Of a stretch of DNA of 19,437 nucleotides, positions 12,439 to 19,272 are shown piece after piece. The translations under genes and the position numbers were made by a program. The DNA is taken from positions 1-19,437 of the forward strand of contig CALCVT010000002.1 of the NCBI GenBank assembly GCA_937906495.1. Direction: 5' to 3'. The notes under the pieces were generated by a model. The model saw only the letters and a program-made list of their open reading frames with translations, ran no database searches and was not told where the DNA came from. Source of the stretch: an uncultured Prevotella sp. Lineage in GTDB: Bacteria; Bacteroidota; Bacteroidia; Bacteroidales; Bacteroidaceae. Position 1 is the stretch's first letter, and every line of letters starts with the position of its first letter.

Positions 12439-14393
12439 GAGAATTAGCCATTGACATCGAAACCTACAGCCCCGAGGACATCCGCAAATGCGGTGCTTAC
12501 CGCTACGCCTCACACCCCGATTTCAAGGTGCTGCTCTTTGCCTATGCCTTCGATCACGAAGAACCGCGGGTAGTAGACCTTGCCTGCGGCGAAAGTCTGC
12601 CTCCTGAGGTGCTGCGCTCGCTGCGCGACCCCGACGTGCTCAAAACTGCCTGGAATGCTGCCTTCGAGCGCATCTGCCTGAGCCGCATGTTGGGTCTGCC
12701 CGTGGGGCAATACCTGCCCCCTGACCAGTGGGACTGCAGCATGGTGGCCGCTGCGCACACCGGATTTCCGCTGAGTCTGGAGGATGCTGGCAAGGCACTC
12801 GACTTGTCGGCGGATGAGGCCAAACTCAAGGAGGGCAAGACCCTGATACGCTATTTCTGCCGACCTGCCAAGAACGGCAAGCCCCACCAGCCCGACGAGG
12901 CCCCCGACAAATGGGCCACCTTCAAGGAGTACTGCAGGCGCGACGTGCGGGCCGAACAGGTGATACGTTCCAAGGTCACCCGTCTGCAGCAGCCCAAGTG
13001 GGAACGGAAGCTCTGGCTCACCGATCAGGCCATCAACGACCGGGGCGTAATGCTCGACACCGTACTGGCCAAGGCCGCGGTAGCCATCGAGGCCGAGCAC
13101 CGCGAGGCGCTGATGCAGGAGGCCCGGGAGCTGACGGGTAAGGAAAACCCCAACAGCCCCGTCCAGCTCAAGCAATACCTCAAGGAGCGTACGGGCTTTG
13201 CCGTGGCGAGCCTGAGCAAAGCGGGCTTCGACGAACTCGAGTCTCGGCTGCAGTTCTGGCCCGATGCCCGCAGGGTGGTGGCCATCCGCCGCGAGCTGGC
13301 CAAGACGAGTAACGCTAAGTACGGTGCCATGCTCGACTGCGTATGCCCCGATGGGCGCGTACGGGGACTCCTCCAGTTTTGCGGTGCCGTTCGCACCGGG
13401 CGCTGGGCAGGTCGGCTGGTGCAAGTGCAGAACTTGCCACAAAACCACCTCCCCGACATCGACCGCGCCCGCAGTCTGGCCCGTCAGGGCAATCTCGACG
13501 AGTTGGCTCTCAACTACGGCAACCCGCCGCAGGTGCTCAGTGAACTCATCCGCACGGCCCTCATAGCAAAGAGCGGGTGCGTGTTCCATGTCTGCGACTT
13601 CTCGGCCATCGAGGCCCGTGTCATTGCCTGGGTGGCCGGCGAGAAGTGGGTGCTCGATGTGTTCCGCGAAGGAGGCGACATATACTGTTCAACGGCCAGC
13701 AAGATGTTTGGTGTGCCGGTATCCAAGCACGGCCCGAACGCCCACCTGCGGCAACGGGGCAAGGTGGCGGTGTTAGCGTTAGGATACGGGGGCGGTGTGC
13801 CGGCACTCGAAGCCATGGGAGGCGCCCGTTTGGGGCTGACAGCCGACGAAATGACGCACATCGTGAAACTGTGGCGCGAGAGCAACCCGCACATCGTGAA
13901 GCTGTGGCGCTCGGTCGACCGGGCCGCACAGGCCGCCATCTGCGGGGGCCATTCCGCCAGCATCAACCGGGGCATCCGCTTTGAGCGCCGCTGGGGCTGC
14001 TTGATTATTACCCTGCCCTCGGGCCGTTCGCTGTGTTACCCGCGTGCCCGCATCGGACTGGAACAGACAGCATGGGGCGAGCGGGAAATCATTGAGTATG
14101 AAGGACTGGAGCAGACGAGCCGTAAATGGTCTACACTGCGCACCTATGGCGGCAAACTCACCGAAAACATTGTACAGGCCATTGCCCGCGACCTATTGGG
14201 CAACGTTCTGCTGCGCGCCGAGGAACAGAACCTACACACGGTGTTCCACGTACACGACGAGATTATTGTGGAAGCCCCCGCCACCTTGAAGCCTGCCACC
14301 ATGGAGGCCTTGTTTTCGCAACCACCTGCCTGGGCGCTCGATTTGCCGCTCAAAGGGGCCGGCTATACCACGCCCTATTATCTTAAAGACTGA
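12435..14393 (+). CDS. Phage family-A DNA polymerase with 3'-5' exonuclease
   Basis: Replicative DNA polymerase. The 652-residue protein has an N-terminal DnaQ-like proofreading domain: AIDIETYSPEDIRKCGAYRYA with Asp7 and Glu9 (Exo I), TAWNAAFERICL near 74 (Exo II) and YCRRDVRAEQVI near 167 (Exo III). The C-terminal polymerase domain has motif A (VCDFSAIEARVIAW, about 385-398), motif B (RQRGKVAVLALGYGGG, about 439-454, with the R-x3-K-x7-YG pattern) and motif C (HVHDEIIVEAP, about 605-615). All catalytic residues are present. It has no 5'-3' nuclease domain, so it is not the host polymerase I. It is coupled to the gene before by an ATGA overlap, and a small acidic protein gene follows after 4 nt. 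Confidence 0.95.
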   Translation: MRELAIDIETYSPEDIRKCGAYRYASHPDFKVLLFAYAFDHEEPRVVDLACGESLPPEVLRSLRDPDVLKTAWNAAFERICLSRMLGLPVGQYLPPDQWDCSMVAAAHTGFPLSLEDAGKALDLSADEAKLKEGKTLIRYFCRPAKNGKPHQPDEAPDKWATFKEYCRRDVRAEQVIRSKVTRLQQPKWERKLWLTDQAINDRGVMLDTVLAKAAVAIEAEHREALMQEARELTGKENPNSPVQLKQYLKERTGFAVASLSKAGFDELESRLQFWPDARRVVAIRRELAKTSNAKYGAMLDCVCPDGRVRGLLQFCGAVRTGRWAGRLVQVQNLPQNHLPDIDRARSLARQGNLDELALNYGNPPQVLSELIRTALIAKSGCVFHVCDFSAIEARVIAWVAGEKWVLDVFREGGDIYCSTASKMFGVPVSKHGPNAHLRQRGKVAVLALGYGGGVPALEAMGGARLGLTADEMTHIVKLWRESNPHIVKLWRSVDRAAQAAICGGHSASINRGIRFERRWGCLIITLPSGRSLCYPRARIGLEQTAWGEREIIEYEGLEQTSRKWSTLRTYGGKLTENIVQAIARDLLGNVLLRAEEQNLHTVFHVHDEIIVEAPATLKPATMEALFSQPPAWALDLPLKGAGYTTPYYLKD

Positions 14394-14397
14394 GACA

Positions 14398-14586
14398 ATG
14401 AAAATCAAATTAGAACTTGAGTTCCGGTTCCCGGACGGCATCGGCAGTTACAACGAGGCCTTGGAGTACTTGCAATACCAGTTAGGCTTTGGCGAATGTG
14501 CATGCGACTGCGATAACCCTTTTTTGAATTGCAAGGGCGACGATTACGAAATCCTGTCCTACGAGGATAGCGAGATTTATGATTGA
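14398..14586 (+). CDS. Small acidic cysteine-containing protein, unknown
   Basis: Unrecognised 62-residue protein with strong net negative charge. It starts MKIKLELEFRFPDGIG, likely a beta strand, then a helix (YNEALEYLQYQLGF), a cysteine patch GECACDCDNPFLNC (C34, C36, C38, C45) and an acidic end SYEDSEIYD. It begins 4 nt after the polymerase stop codon and is followed by a structured intergenic region. Small acidic phage proteins are sometimes DNA mimics or inhibitors of host enzymes, but the sequence does not show this. Base composition is more AT-rich than the polymerase gene. Confidence 0.6.
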   Translation: MKIKLELEFRFPDGIGSYNEALEYLQYQLGFGECACDCDNPFLNCKGDDYEILSYEDSEIYD

Positions 14587-14606
14587 ATTATTTATTACAA
14601 CCTACC

Positions 14607-14676
14607 GCGAGCGCTTCGGCCACTTAGTATGAACCTTAAAAACAAATTCGATTTGCAACCCCGGTGGGGCGCTCGC
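14607..14676 (+). ncRNA. Structured intergenic RNA element, unknown
   Basis: In the 111-bp gap before the MazG-like gene, GCGAGCGC (14607-14614) and GCGCTCGC (14669-14676) form a perfect 8-bp stem. Inside, CCAC (14620-14623) can pair with GTGG (14664-14667), and CAAAT-TCG-ATTTG forms a small hairpin near 14643-14655. No long T-run follows. It could be a processed RNA, an attenuator or a protein-binding site. Confidence 0.4.
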
Positions 14677-14697
14677 ATTTAAAATAATTACAACATC

Positions 14698-15066
14698 ATG
14701 GAATTAAACGAATATCAAGAAAAAGCCATGCAAACCTGCATGGATTCCTGCGACAACATCTCTTATATGCTTCTCAACCTGCAATCCGAAGTCGGCGAGC
14801 TGTCGGGCAAGATTGCAAAAGCCATCCGTAAGGAGCAATTGCACATCGAAGGCAACGATGTGGTTTTTTATGCCAACGCTACCGATGAAGAAATCCTTCA
14901 GTTTCGCAAGGACGTTGCCGGAGAGTTGGGCGATGTGCTGTGGCAACTATCGGGCTTGTGCATGGAACTGGGCTTCGACCTTAACGACATAGCCCACCAG
15001 AACTTGCAGAAGTTAGCCGACCGCCAGCAGCGCGGGGTGATTGATGGAAATGGAGATTACCGGTAA
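14698..15066 (+). CDS. MazG-like nucleotide pyrophosphohydrolase
   Basis: Likely all-alpha NTP pyrophosphatase that hydrolyses nucleoside triphosphates or alarmone-related nucleotides. The 122-residue protein carries the MazG metal-binding pattern: LQSEVGELSGKIAKAI with Glu31 and Glu34, and FRKDVAGELGDVLWQLSGLCMELGFDL with Glu76 and Asp79. The C-terminal part NLQKLADRQQRGVIDGNGDYR is the usual end of single-domain phage MazG proteins. Phage copies are thought to adjust nucleotide pools or blunt starvation signalling during replication. It begins a set of short genes (MazG, Cys-rich, DUF3310) after the structured element. All four acidic ligands are intact. Confidence 0.88.
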   Translation: MELNEYQEKAMQTCMDSCDNISYMLLNLQSEVGELSGKIAKAIRKEQLHIEGNDVVFYANATDEEILQFRKDVAGELGDVLWQLSGLCMELGFDLNDIAHQNLQKLADRQQRGVIDGNGDYR

Positions 15067-15077
15067 ACTTAACAGCT

Positions 15078-15311
15078 ATGAACGAAATAAATCCGACTAT
15101 CAAGAAACTCGTCAATAAGCACTACAATTGTATGAACTGCGACCAGCGCCATTACTGCTATTTTGGGGATGGTGAAAACCCGCCATACGATTGTAATGAA
15201 GATTGCTTGGCTGACGAGACCGCCGATGGTATGCAGATAGCCTTCAATTACTTGGCTGAAATCCCATGGAACGAAGCCATGAAAGAGATTATTAAAGTGA
15301 TAAAATCCTAA
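15078..15311 (+). CDS. Small cysteine-rich protein, unknown
   Basis: Unrecognised 77-residue protein. After a basic N-terminal helix (TIKKLVNKHY) it has C18-x2-C21-x5-C27 and then C39-x3-C43, spaced like a small metal-binding knuckle (NCMNCDQRHYCYFGDGENPPYDCNEDC). The C-terminal half is an acidic amphipathic helix (MQIAFNYLAEIPWNEAMKEIIKVIK). It lies 11 nt after the MazG-like gene and 13 nt before DUF3310, so it is part of the same operon. Similar Cys-rich small proteins occur in many phages of gut bacteria, mostly without assigned function. Confidence 0.6.
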   Translation: MNEINPTIKKLVNKHYNCMNCDQRHYCYFGDGENPPYDCNEDCLADETADGMQIAFNYLAEIPWNEAMKEIIKVIKS

Positions 15312-15324
15312 GATATAGAAACCC

Positions 15325-15573
15325 ATGGAACAACCAACCACCTACAACCCCAAGCCCTGCGACCCGGTCAACCGACCCTCACACTACACCCAAGGCGGCA
15401 TTGAATGCATTGAAGCAATGACCGCTGCCTTCGGAAGAGAAAGAGTAGCAGATTTCTGCCGCTGCAATGCGTTCAAGTACCTGTGGCGGGCTGGGAAAAA
15501 GGATAACACCTTGCAGGACCTCAAAAAGGCCGTGTGGTACATCAACAAAGAAATCGAACTGACAACTGAATGA
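15325..15573 (+). CDS. DUF3310 protein
   Basis: The 82-residue protein has the DUF3310 pattern common in phage replication regions: VNRPSHYTQGGIECIEAM (about 15-32), then FCRCNAFKYLWRAGKKDNTLQDLKKAVWYINKEIE (about 44-78), with the invariant-looking NRPSHY and YLWRAGKK motifs. Annotations in this family sometimes read nucleotide kinase, but I would not claim an activity. Length is full for a single-domain member. The next gene begins 1 nt after its stop (TGACATG), so the two are coupled. Confidence 0.88.
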   Translation: MEQPTTYNPKPCDPVNRPSHYTQGGIECIEAMTAAFGRERVADFCRCNAFKYLWRAGKKDNTLQDLKKAVWYINKEIELTTE

Positions 15574-15574
15574 C

Positions 15575-16225
15575 ATGGCTAAACCTTGCACACCGCTGCC
15601 CGAACACATGGTGACCTACATCCGGCAGCACCTCAACGACCGACCGCGTACGGCAGTGGCTGAGCATCTCGGCATCTCCATGAGCACCTTGTACCGCTAT
15701 GTGCGCAAACTCAAAGGTGACCGACTGATGCACCGGGCCCGGCGGAATCCCGAATGGGAGGACATCGTGCGGAAGCACTATGCCGATATGGCGGGGCACG
15801 AAATTGAACGGAAGTTCGGCATCACACACAACCGTGCCAACAAAATCGCGGCTGACCTTGGTCTCAAGCATAGCCCGGAGACCATCGAAAGGCTGCGAAG
15901 GGAACAGTGCGAACGCTTGAAAATGTATAAGCCAAAAGGCGAAGAAAAGCGGGTCAGAACGTGGAAAAGGCGCTTTCGGATGGACAAGCTGCGGGTGATG
16001 CAAGGTGAGCCGCAACGCACCAGATTCCGCATCAAGACGCGCCCCATGCGCACCTACAAGGCCATGTTCTACCTTTGCAAGGCCTACGGCTATCTGACTT
16101 CGGATAACGACCCCTTCACGCTTTACTTCGACCAGCACACGCAAAGACGGCCGCTCGACGGTGGGTGCGGAAGCGAACGCTATTATATGGATAAATATCA
16201 CATCATTTTTGAGCCCTATGAATAA
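15575..16225 (+). CDS. Phage HTH protein, function unknown
   Basis: The 216-residue protein looks DNA-binding. A first helix-turn-helix is at about 25-46 (TAVAEHLGISMSTLYRYVRKLKG), resembling resolvase or RNA polymerase sigma-like HTH. A second HTH-like repeat is at about 73-97 (GHEIERKFGITHNRANKIAADLGL). Then follows a very basic section (LKMYKPKGEEKRVRTWKRRFRMDK) and a C-terminal part ending YYMDKYHIIFEPYE. Two tandem HTH units of different sequence suggest a binder of a composite site, for instance an origin or operator in this phage. No family name is claimed. The stop overlaps the start of the next gene by 8 nt. Confidence 0.65.
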   Translation: MAKPCTPLPEHMVTYIRQHLNDRPRTAVAEHLGISMSTLYRYVRKLKGDRLMHRARRNPEWEDIVRKHYADMAGHEIERKFGITHNRANKIAADLGLKHSPETIERLRREQCERLKMYKPKGEEKRVRTWKRRFRMDKLRVMQGEPQRTRFRIKTRPMRTYKAMFYLCKAYGYLTSDNDPFTLYFDQHTQRRPLDGGCGSERYYMDKYHIIFEPYE

Positions 16226-16448
16226 TGATTTACCGGTTAGGGTCAGCACGGTGCTGAGCGGTCAGCAGCTGACCCGACTTTACAGGTTGCTGGATGATGC
16301 CCGCGAGCCTTTCAGCCTCCGCACCTGCCGAATGCCCCGCAACCGCTCGTACTATGTGGAGCTGCGCTGCCGTCCCTGCGACGCGGTGCGCTACCAGAAA
16401 CAACTTAACAACCTGCACGACCATGACAAATACCCCCAACAGCCGTAA
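16218..16448 (+). CDS. Small basic protein, unknown
   Basis: Unrecognised 76-residue protein. The frame is open from 16161, but the ATG at 16218, overlapping the previous stop codon, is preferred for operon-like coupling. It reads MNNDLPVRVSTVLSGQQLTRLYRLLDDAREPFSLRTCRMPRNRSYYVELRCRPC and then a polar end. It is basic, with three cysteines near 37, 51 and 54. Its last 26 nt overlap the start of the primase-helicase gene, which again suggests coupled translation. It may be a replication accessory protein. Confidence 0.5.
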   Translation: MNNDLPVRVSTVLSGQQLTRLYRLLDDAREPFSLRTCRMPRNRSYYVELRCRPCDAVRYQKQLNNLHDHDKYPQQP

Positions 16449-18909
16449 ATTGATGATTGCCCGCGCGGCCTCACGTTTGGCCAAGAAGTGGAAAAATACC
16501 GAAATGACCTGGGACGAGCTGGTGCAGCGCTGCGCCTCGACGGTGCGTACCAACGAGAGTCTGGCCGAATACTTGCGGCTGGACCGTGAGCAGCAATCGT
16601 CTATCAAGGACGTGGGCGGCTTTGTGGGTGGTTACCTGCGCGACGGGCTGCGCAAGTCGGGCACGGTGGGCTATCGTTCGGTGGCCACGCTCGACATTGA
16701 CCACGGTGCTGCCGACTGCTGGGAGCGGCTGTGTGGGGCTTATTCCTTCGCTGCGCTGATGTATTCCACCCACAAGCACACGCCCGAGAGCCCCCGCCTG
16801 CGCCTGGTATTCCCGCTCTCGCGCGATGTGAGTCCCGAGGAGTACGAGCCGCTGTGCCGCCGGGTGGCTGAGGCCGTGGGCATCGATGCTTTCGACCCGA
16901 CCACTTACCAGAGCGCCCGGCTGATGTACTGGCCCTCGACCCCCGCCGACGGCGAGTTTTATTTTCGCAAGCAGGACGGGCCTTTCTGCGATGTAGATGC
17001 CGTGCTGGGCACGTATGCCAACTTTCGCGATGCCTCAACCTGGCCCACTGCCGACAGTGAGGCCCCGCGCATGCTGCATGCCATCAAAAAGGCGGGCGAT
17101 CCGCGCACCAAGCAAGGGCTGGTGGGTGCCTTTTGCCGCACCTACGACATCCACGAGGCGATTGCCAAGTTCCTGCCCAAGGTGTACGAGGAGGCTGGCA
17201 GTGAGCGCTACACATACACTCCGGGCCATGTGTCGGGGGGATTGGTGGTGTACGATGAGGCGCGCTTTGCCTACGCCAACAACGAAACAGATCCCTGCTC
17301 GGGGCAGCTGTGCAATGCCTTCGACCTGGTGCGCATCCACCTGTATGGCGAGCTGGACGAGAAGAGCCGCACGGAGGACATCACCAAGCGGCCCTCGTAC
17401 AAGGCCATGCTGGACCACTGCCTGCACGACTCGGAGACGCTGCAAACGATCGACGGCGAACGATACGCGGATGCCATGCGCGACTTTGCGGCTCTTGGCT
17501 GGCAGAGCGAAGAAGCGCTGCCGGTGATGACGGCCAAGGTGGATGGGGTGATTGACAAGTACCAAGAAATCTGCACGGCCTTGCGGAACAGTCTGGACAG
17601 GGGCCGCAAAAATGGTGACATCGAATCATCGAGCAAGAACCTCACAAAAGTTCTGGAAGGCGACCCTTGGCTGAAGGGCAAACTGTGGTACGACGAGTTC
17701 CGCCATAAGGCCTGCGTTACGGGCGGGCTGTGCTGGAACCCGCAAGCGACGCAATGGAGCAACGAGGACGAGGCGAACCTGCGCAACTATCTGGACCGGA
17801 TGTACAGCATCACGGGCAAGGACAAGATACGCGACGCGGTGGTGGCGGAGCTCACCAAACATAAGCGGCACCCGATACGCGAGTACCTCAACGGGTTGCA
17901 GTGGGACGGCAAGCCGCGGCTGGACCGCCTGATCATTGACTATATCGGGGCGGAGGACACGCCCCTGACGCGGGCCATGACGCGCAAGCACTTCACGGCA
18001 GCTGTGGCGCGGGTGTTCCGTCCGGGCTGCAAATACGACTACTGCCTCATCCTGTCGGGGGCTGAGGGTATCGGTAAATCGACGCTCTTCAGCGTGATGG
18101 GCGGGGAGTGGTTCTCGGACTCGGTAACGACCCTTGAGGGCAAGGAGGGCATGGAGCAGATTCACTCGGGCTGGATCCTCGAACTCTCAGAACTGAGCGG
18201 CATGCGGCGATCGGAGGTGGAACAGGTGAAGGCTGCCATCTCGCGGCAGGAGGACCGCTACCGGCCACCCTATGGGGCGGTGATGGAGGACTGGCCGCGA
18301 GAGCAGGTGTTTTGCGGCACGACCAACGAGGAGTATTTCCTCAAGGGTGAGACCGGAAACCGCCGTTTCTGGGTGATTCAGGTGGATGCCCGACGCAGGC
18401 GGGTGACGGACACACGCAAGGCGTTGGAAGCCGACCGAGACCAGCTTTGGGCGGAAGCGGTGCACTTTTTCAAGGCTGGCGAGCAGTTGTACTTAGACCG
18501 CGAGATGGAGGCCGAAGCTCGCCAGCGGCAGAAGCGCCACAACGACGATGCCGACGACCCGGTACGCGGTCTGTTGGATGAGTTCCTGCACCGTGAGTTG
18601 CCCGCCGACTGGCACACTTACGACCTCTTTCGCCGCCGCGATTACTACCGCTGCACCGACCCGCTCACCAGTGTGGAATGCCAGCCACGCACAAGCTTCT
18701 GCATCGCGGAGTTCATCTGCGAGTGCATGGGACGCGACCTTACCGACCGCGAATACCGATATCTGGCCCGACGTATCGGGGCCTGGATGAAGGATGTCAA
18801 GGGGTGGGAACTGAAAGGAGGCTCAAGGTCTGTGGCTGAGGGGAGGTATGGGAAACAAAAAGTGTACTGTAAAAACAATGCTGATGAGGAAGACGAAGAG
18901 AACCTTTAA
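16423..18909 (+). CDS. Primase-helicase with VapE (virulence-associated E) domain
   Basis: Large replication protein, 828 residues from the ATG at 16423. The frame is open from 16294, but the first 43 residues of that frame overlap the previous gene and are low-complexity, so the shorter start is chosen. The N-terminal part has an archaeo-eukaryotic-primase-like pattern: VATLDIDHGAAD (acidic pair near 91-93), STHKHTPESPRLRLVFPLSR near 115-134 and TYQSARLMYWPS near 160-175. The C-terminal part is a superfamily-3-like ATPase of the VapE family: Walker A GAEGIGKST near 546, Walker B-like WILELSEL near 584, DRYRPPYGAVMEDWPREQVFCGTTNEEYFLKG near 610-645, and GNRRFWVI. It likely unwinds the origin and lays primers, working with the polymerase, SSB and nuclease genes. 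A repeat cluster follows at once. Confidence 0.9.
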   Translation: MTNTPNSRKLMIARAASRLAKKWKNTEMTWDELVQRCASTVRTNESLAEYLRLDREQQSSIKDVGGFVGGYLRDGLRKSGTVGYRSVATLDIDHGAADCWERLCGAYSFAALMYSTHKHTPESPRLRLVFPLSRDVSPEEYEPLCRRVAEAVGIDAFDPTTYQSARLMYWPSTPADGEFYFRKQDGPFCDVDAVLGTYANFRDASTWPTADSEAPRMLHAIKKAGDPRTKQGLVGAFCRTYDIHEAIAKFLPKVYEEAGSERYTYTPGHVSGGLVVYDEARFAYANNETDPCSGQLCNAFDLVRIHLYGELDEKSRTEDITKRPSYKAMLDHCLHDSETLQTIDGERYADAMRDFAALGWQSEEALPVMTAKVDGVIDKYQEICTALRNSLDRGRKNGDIESSSKNLTKVLEGDPWLKGKLWYDEFRHKACVTGGLCWNPQATQWSNEDEANLRNYLDRMYSITGKDKIRDAVVAELTKHKRHPIREYLNGLQWDGKPRLDRLIIDYIGAEDTPLTRAMTRKHFTAAVARVFRPGCKYDYCLILSGAEGIGKSTLFSVMGGEWFSDSVTTLEGKEGMEQIHSGWILELSELSGMRRSEVEQVKAAISRQEDRYRPPYGAVMEDWPREQVFCGTTNEEYFLKGETGNRRFWVIQVDARRRRVTDTRKALEADRDQLWAEAVHFFKAGEQLYLDREMEAEARQRQKRHNDDADDPVRGLLDEFLHRELPADWHTYDLFRRRDYYRCTDPLTSVECQPRTSFCIAEFICECMGRDLTDREYRYLARRIGAWMKDVKGWELKGGSRSVAEGRYGKQKVYCKNNADEEDEENL

Positions 18910-18914
18910 GGGCA

Positions 18915-19250
18915 GAACTGAGGGTGGAACTGAGGGTGGAACTGAGGGATACCTAAAATGTTCAGTTCCGCATTTATCTTAATACTTTAAAACAACAGTT
19001 AATTAGCATTTTGACACTTGTGTACATATATTAAGAATAGTGCGGAACTGAGCGAAAAGAGCCTGCTTCAGTTCCGGCTTCAGTTCCGGGCATGAATAGT
19101 CTGAGTATCAGCGCATCTATGCAGTTCCGGAACTGAGATTCACAAAATCCCTATATTTAATATGACGAATGATTTGAGTAAAAAAATAGGCCCTAAAAAG
19201 CGCATATCTATATATGCCCGTACTGATACACGCGCGCGAGGTCAGTTCCG
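18915..19250. repeat. Cluster of ten GAACTG/CAGTTC repeats, candidate origin or regulatory region
   Basis: The core GAACTG or its complement occurs ten times in 336 bp. Left array: direct copies at 18915, 18927 and 18939 with exact 12-bp period. Then one inverse copy (CAGTTCCG 18963-18970), one direct (CGGAACTG 19043-19050), a right array of two inverse copies with 12-bp period (19069 and 19081), a 14-bp palindrome CAGTTCCGGAACTG (19122-19135), and a last inverse copy (19243-19250). An AT-rich section lies in the middle. Such arrays are typical of initiator- or regulator-binding iterons. Confidence 0.85.
18971..19042. other. AT-rich segment inside the repeat cluster, possible unwinding element
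   Basis: Between the left and right repeat groups lie about 70 bp almost free of G+C runs, with ATCTTAATACTTTAAAAC and TACATATATTAAGAAT. In iteron-type origins an easily melted stretch next to initiator sites is usual. There is no other evidence of melting or origin function here. Confidence 0.4.
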
Positions 19251-19272
19251 CCCCTGCGAAAATGGCAAGTAA
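19162..19272 (+). CDS. Possible 36-residue leader ORF before VRR-NUC
   Basis: An ATG at 19162 opens a 36-codon frame (start MTNDLSKKIGPKKRISIYAR, then TDTRARGQFRPCENGK) that ends at 19272, overlapping the VRR-NUC start by 11 nt. It is very basic. Its overlap suits coupled translation, and one repeat copy falls inside it, encoding QFR. It may equally be chance reading of a regulatory region. Confidence 0.25.
   Translation: MTNDLSKKIGPKKRISIYARTDTRARGQFRPCENGK

Noticed and set aside
12510..13589. Long minus-strand ORF of 359 codons opposite the DNA polymerase
   Set aside because: Shadow of the polymerase frame; no recognisable domain and no promoter.
18915..18948. Short CRISPR or leader array
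   Set aside because: The 12-bp units are too short and without spacers, and inverse copies occur nearby; iteron-like sites fit better.
19011..19036. Sigma-70-like TTGACA followed by TATATT in the repeat region
   Set aside because: The spacing is only about 10-12 nt, and the host uses TTTG / TAnnTTTG promoters; no TAnnTTTG match is present there.
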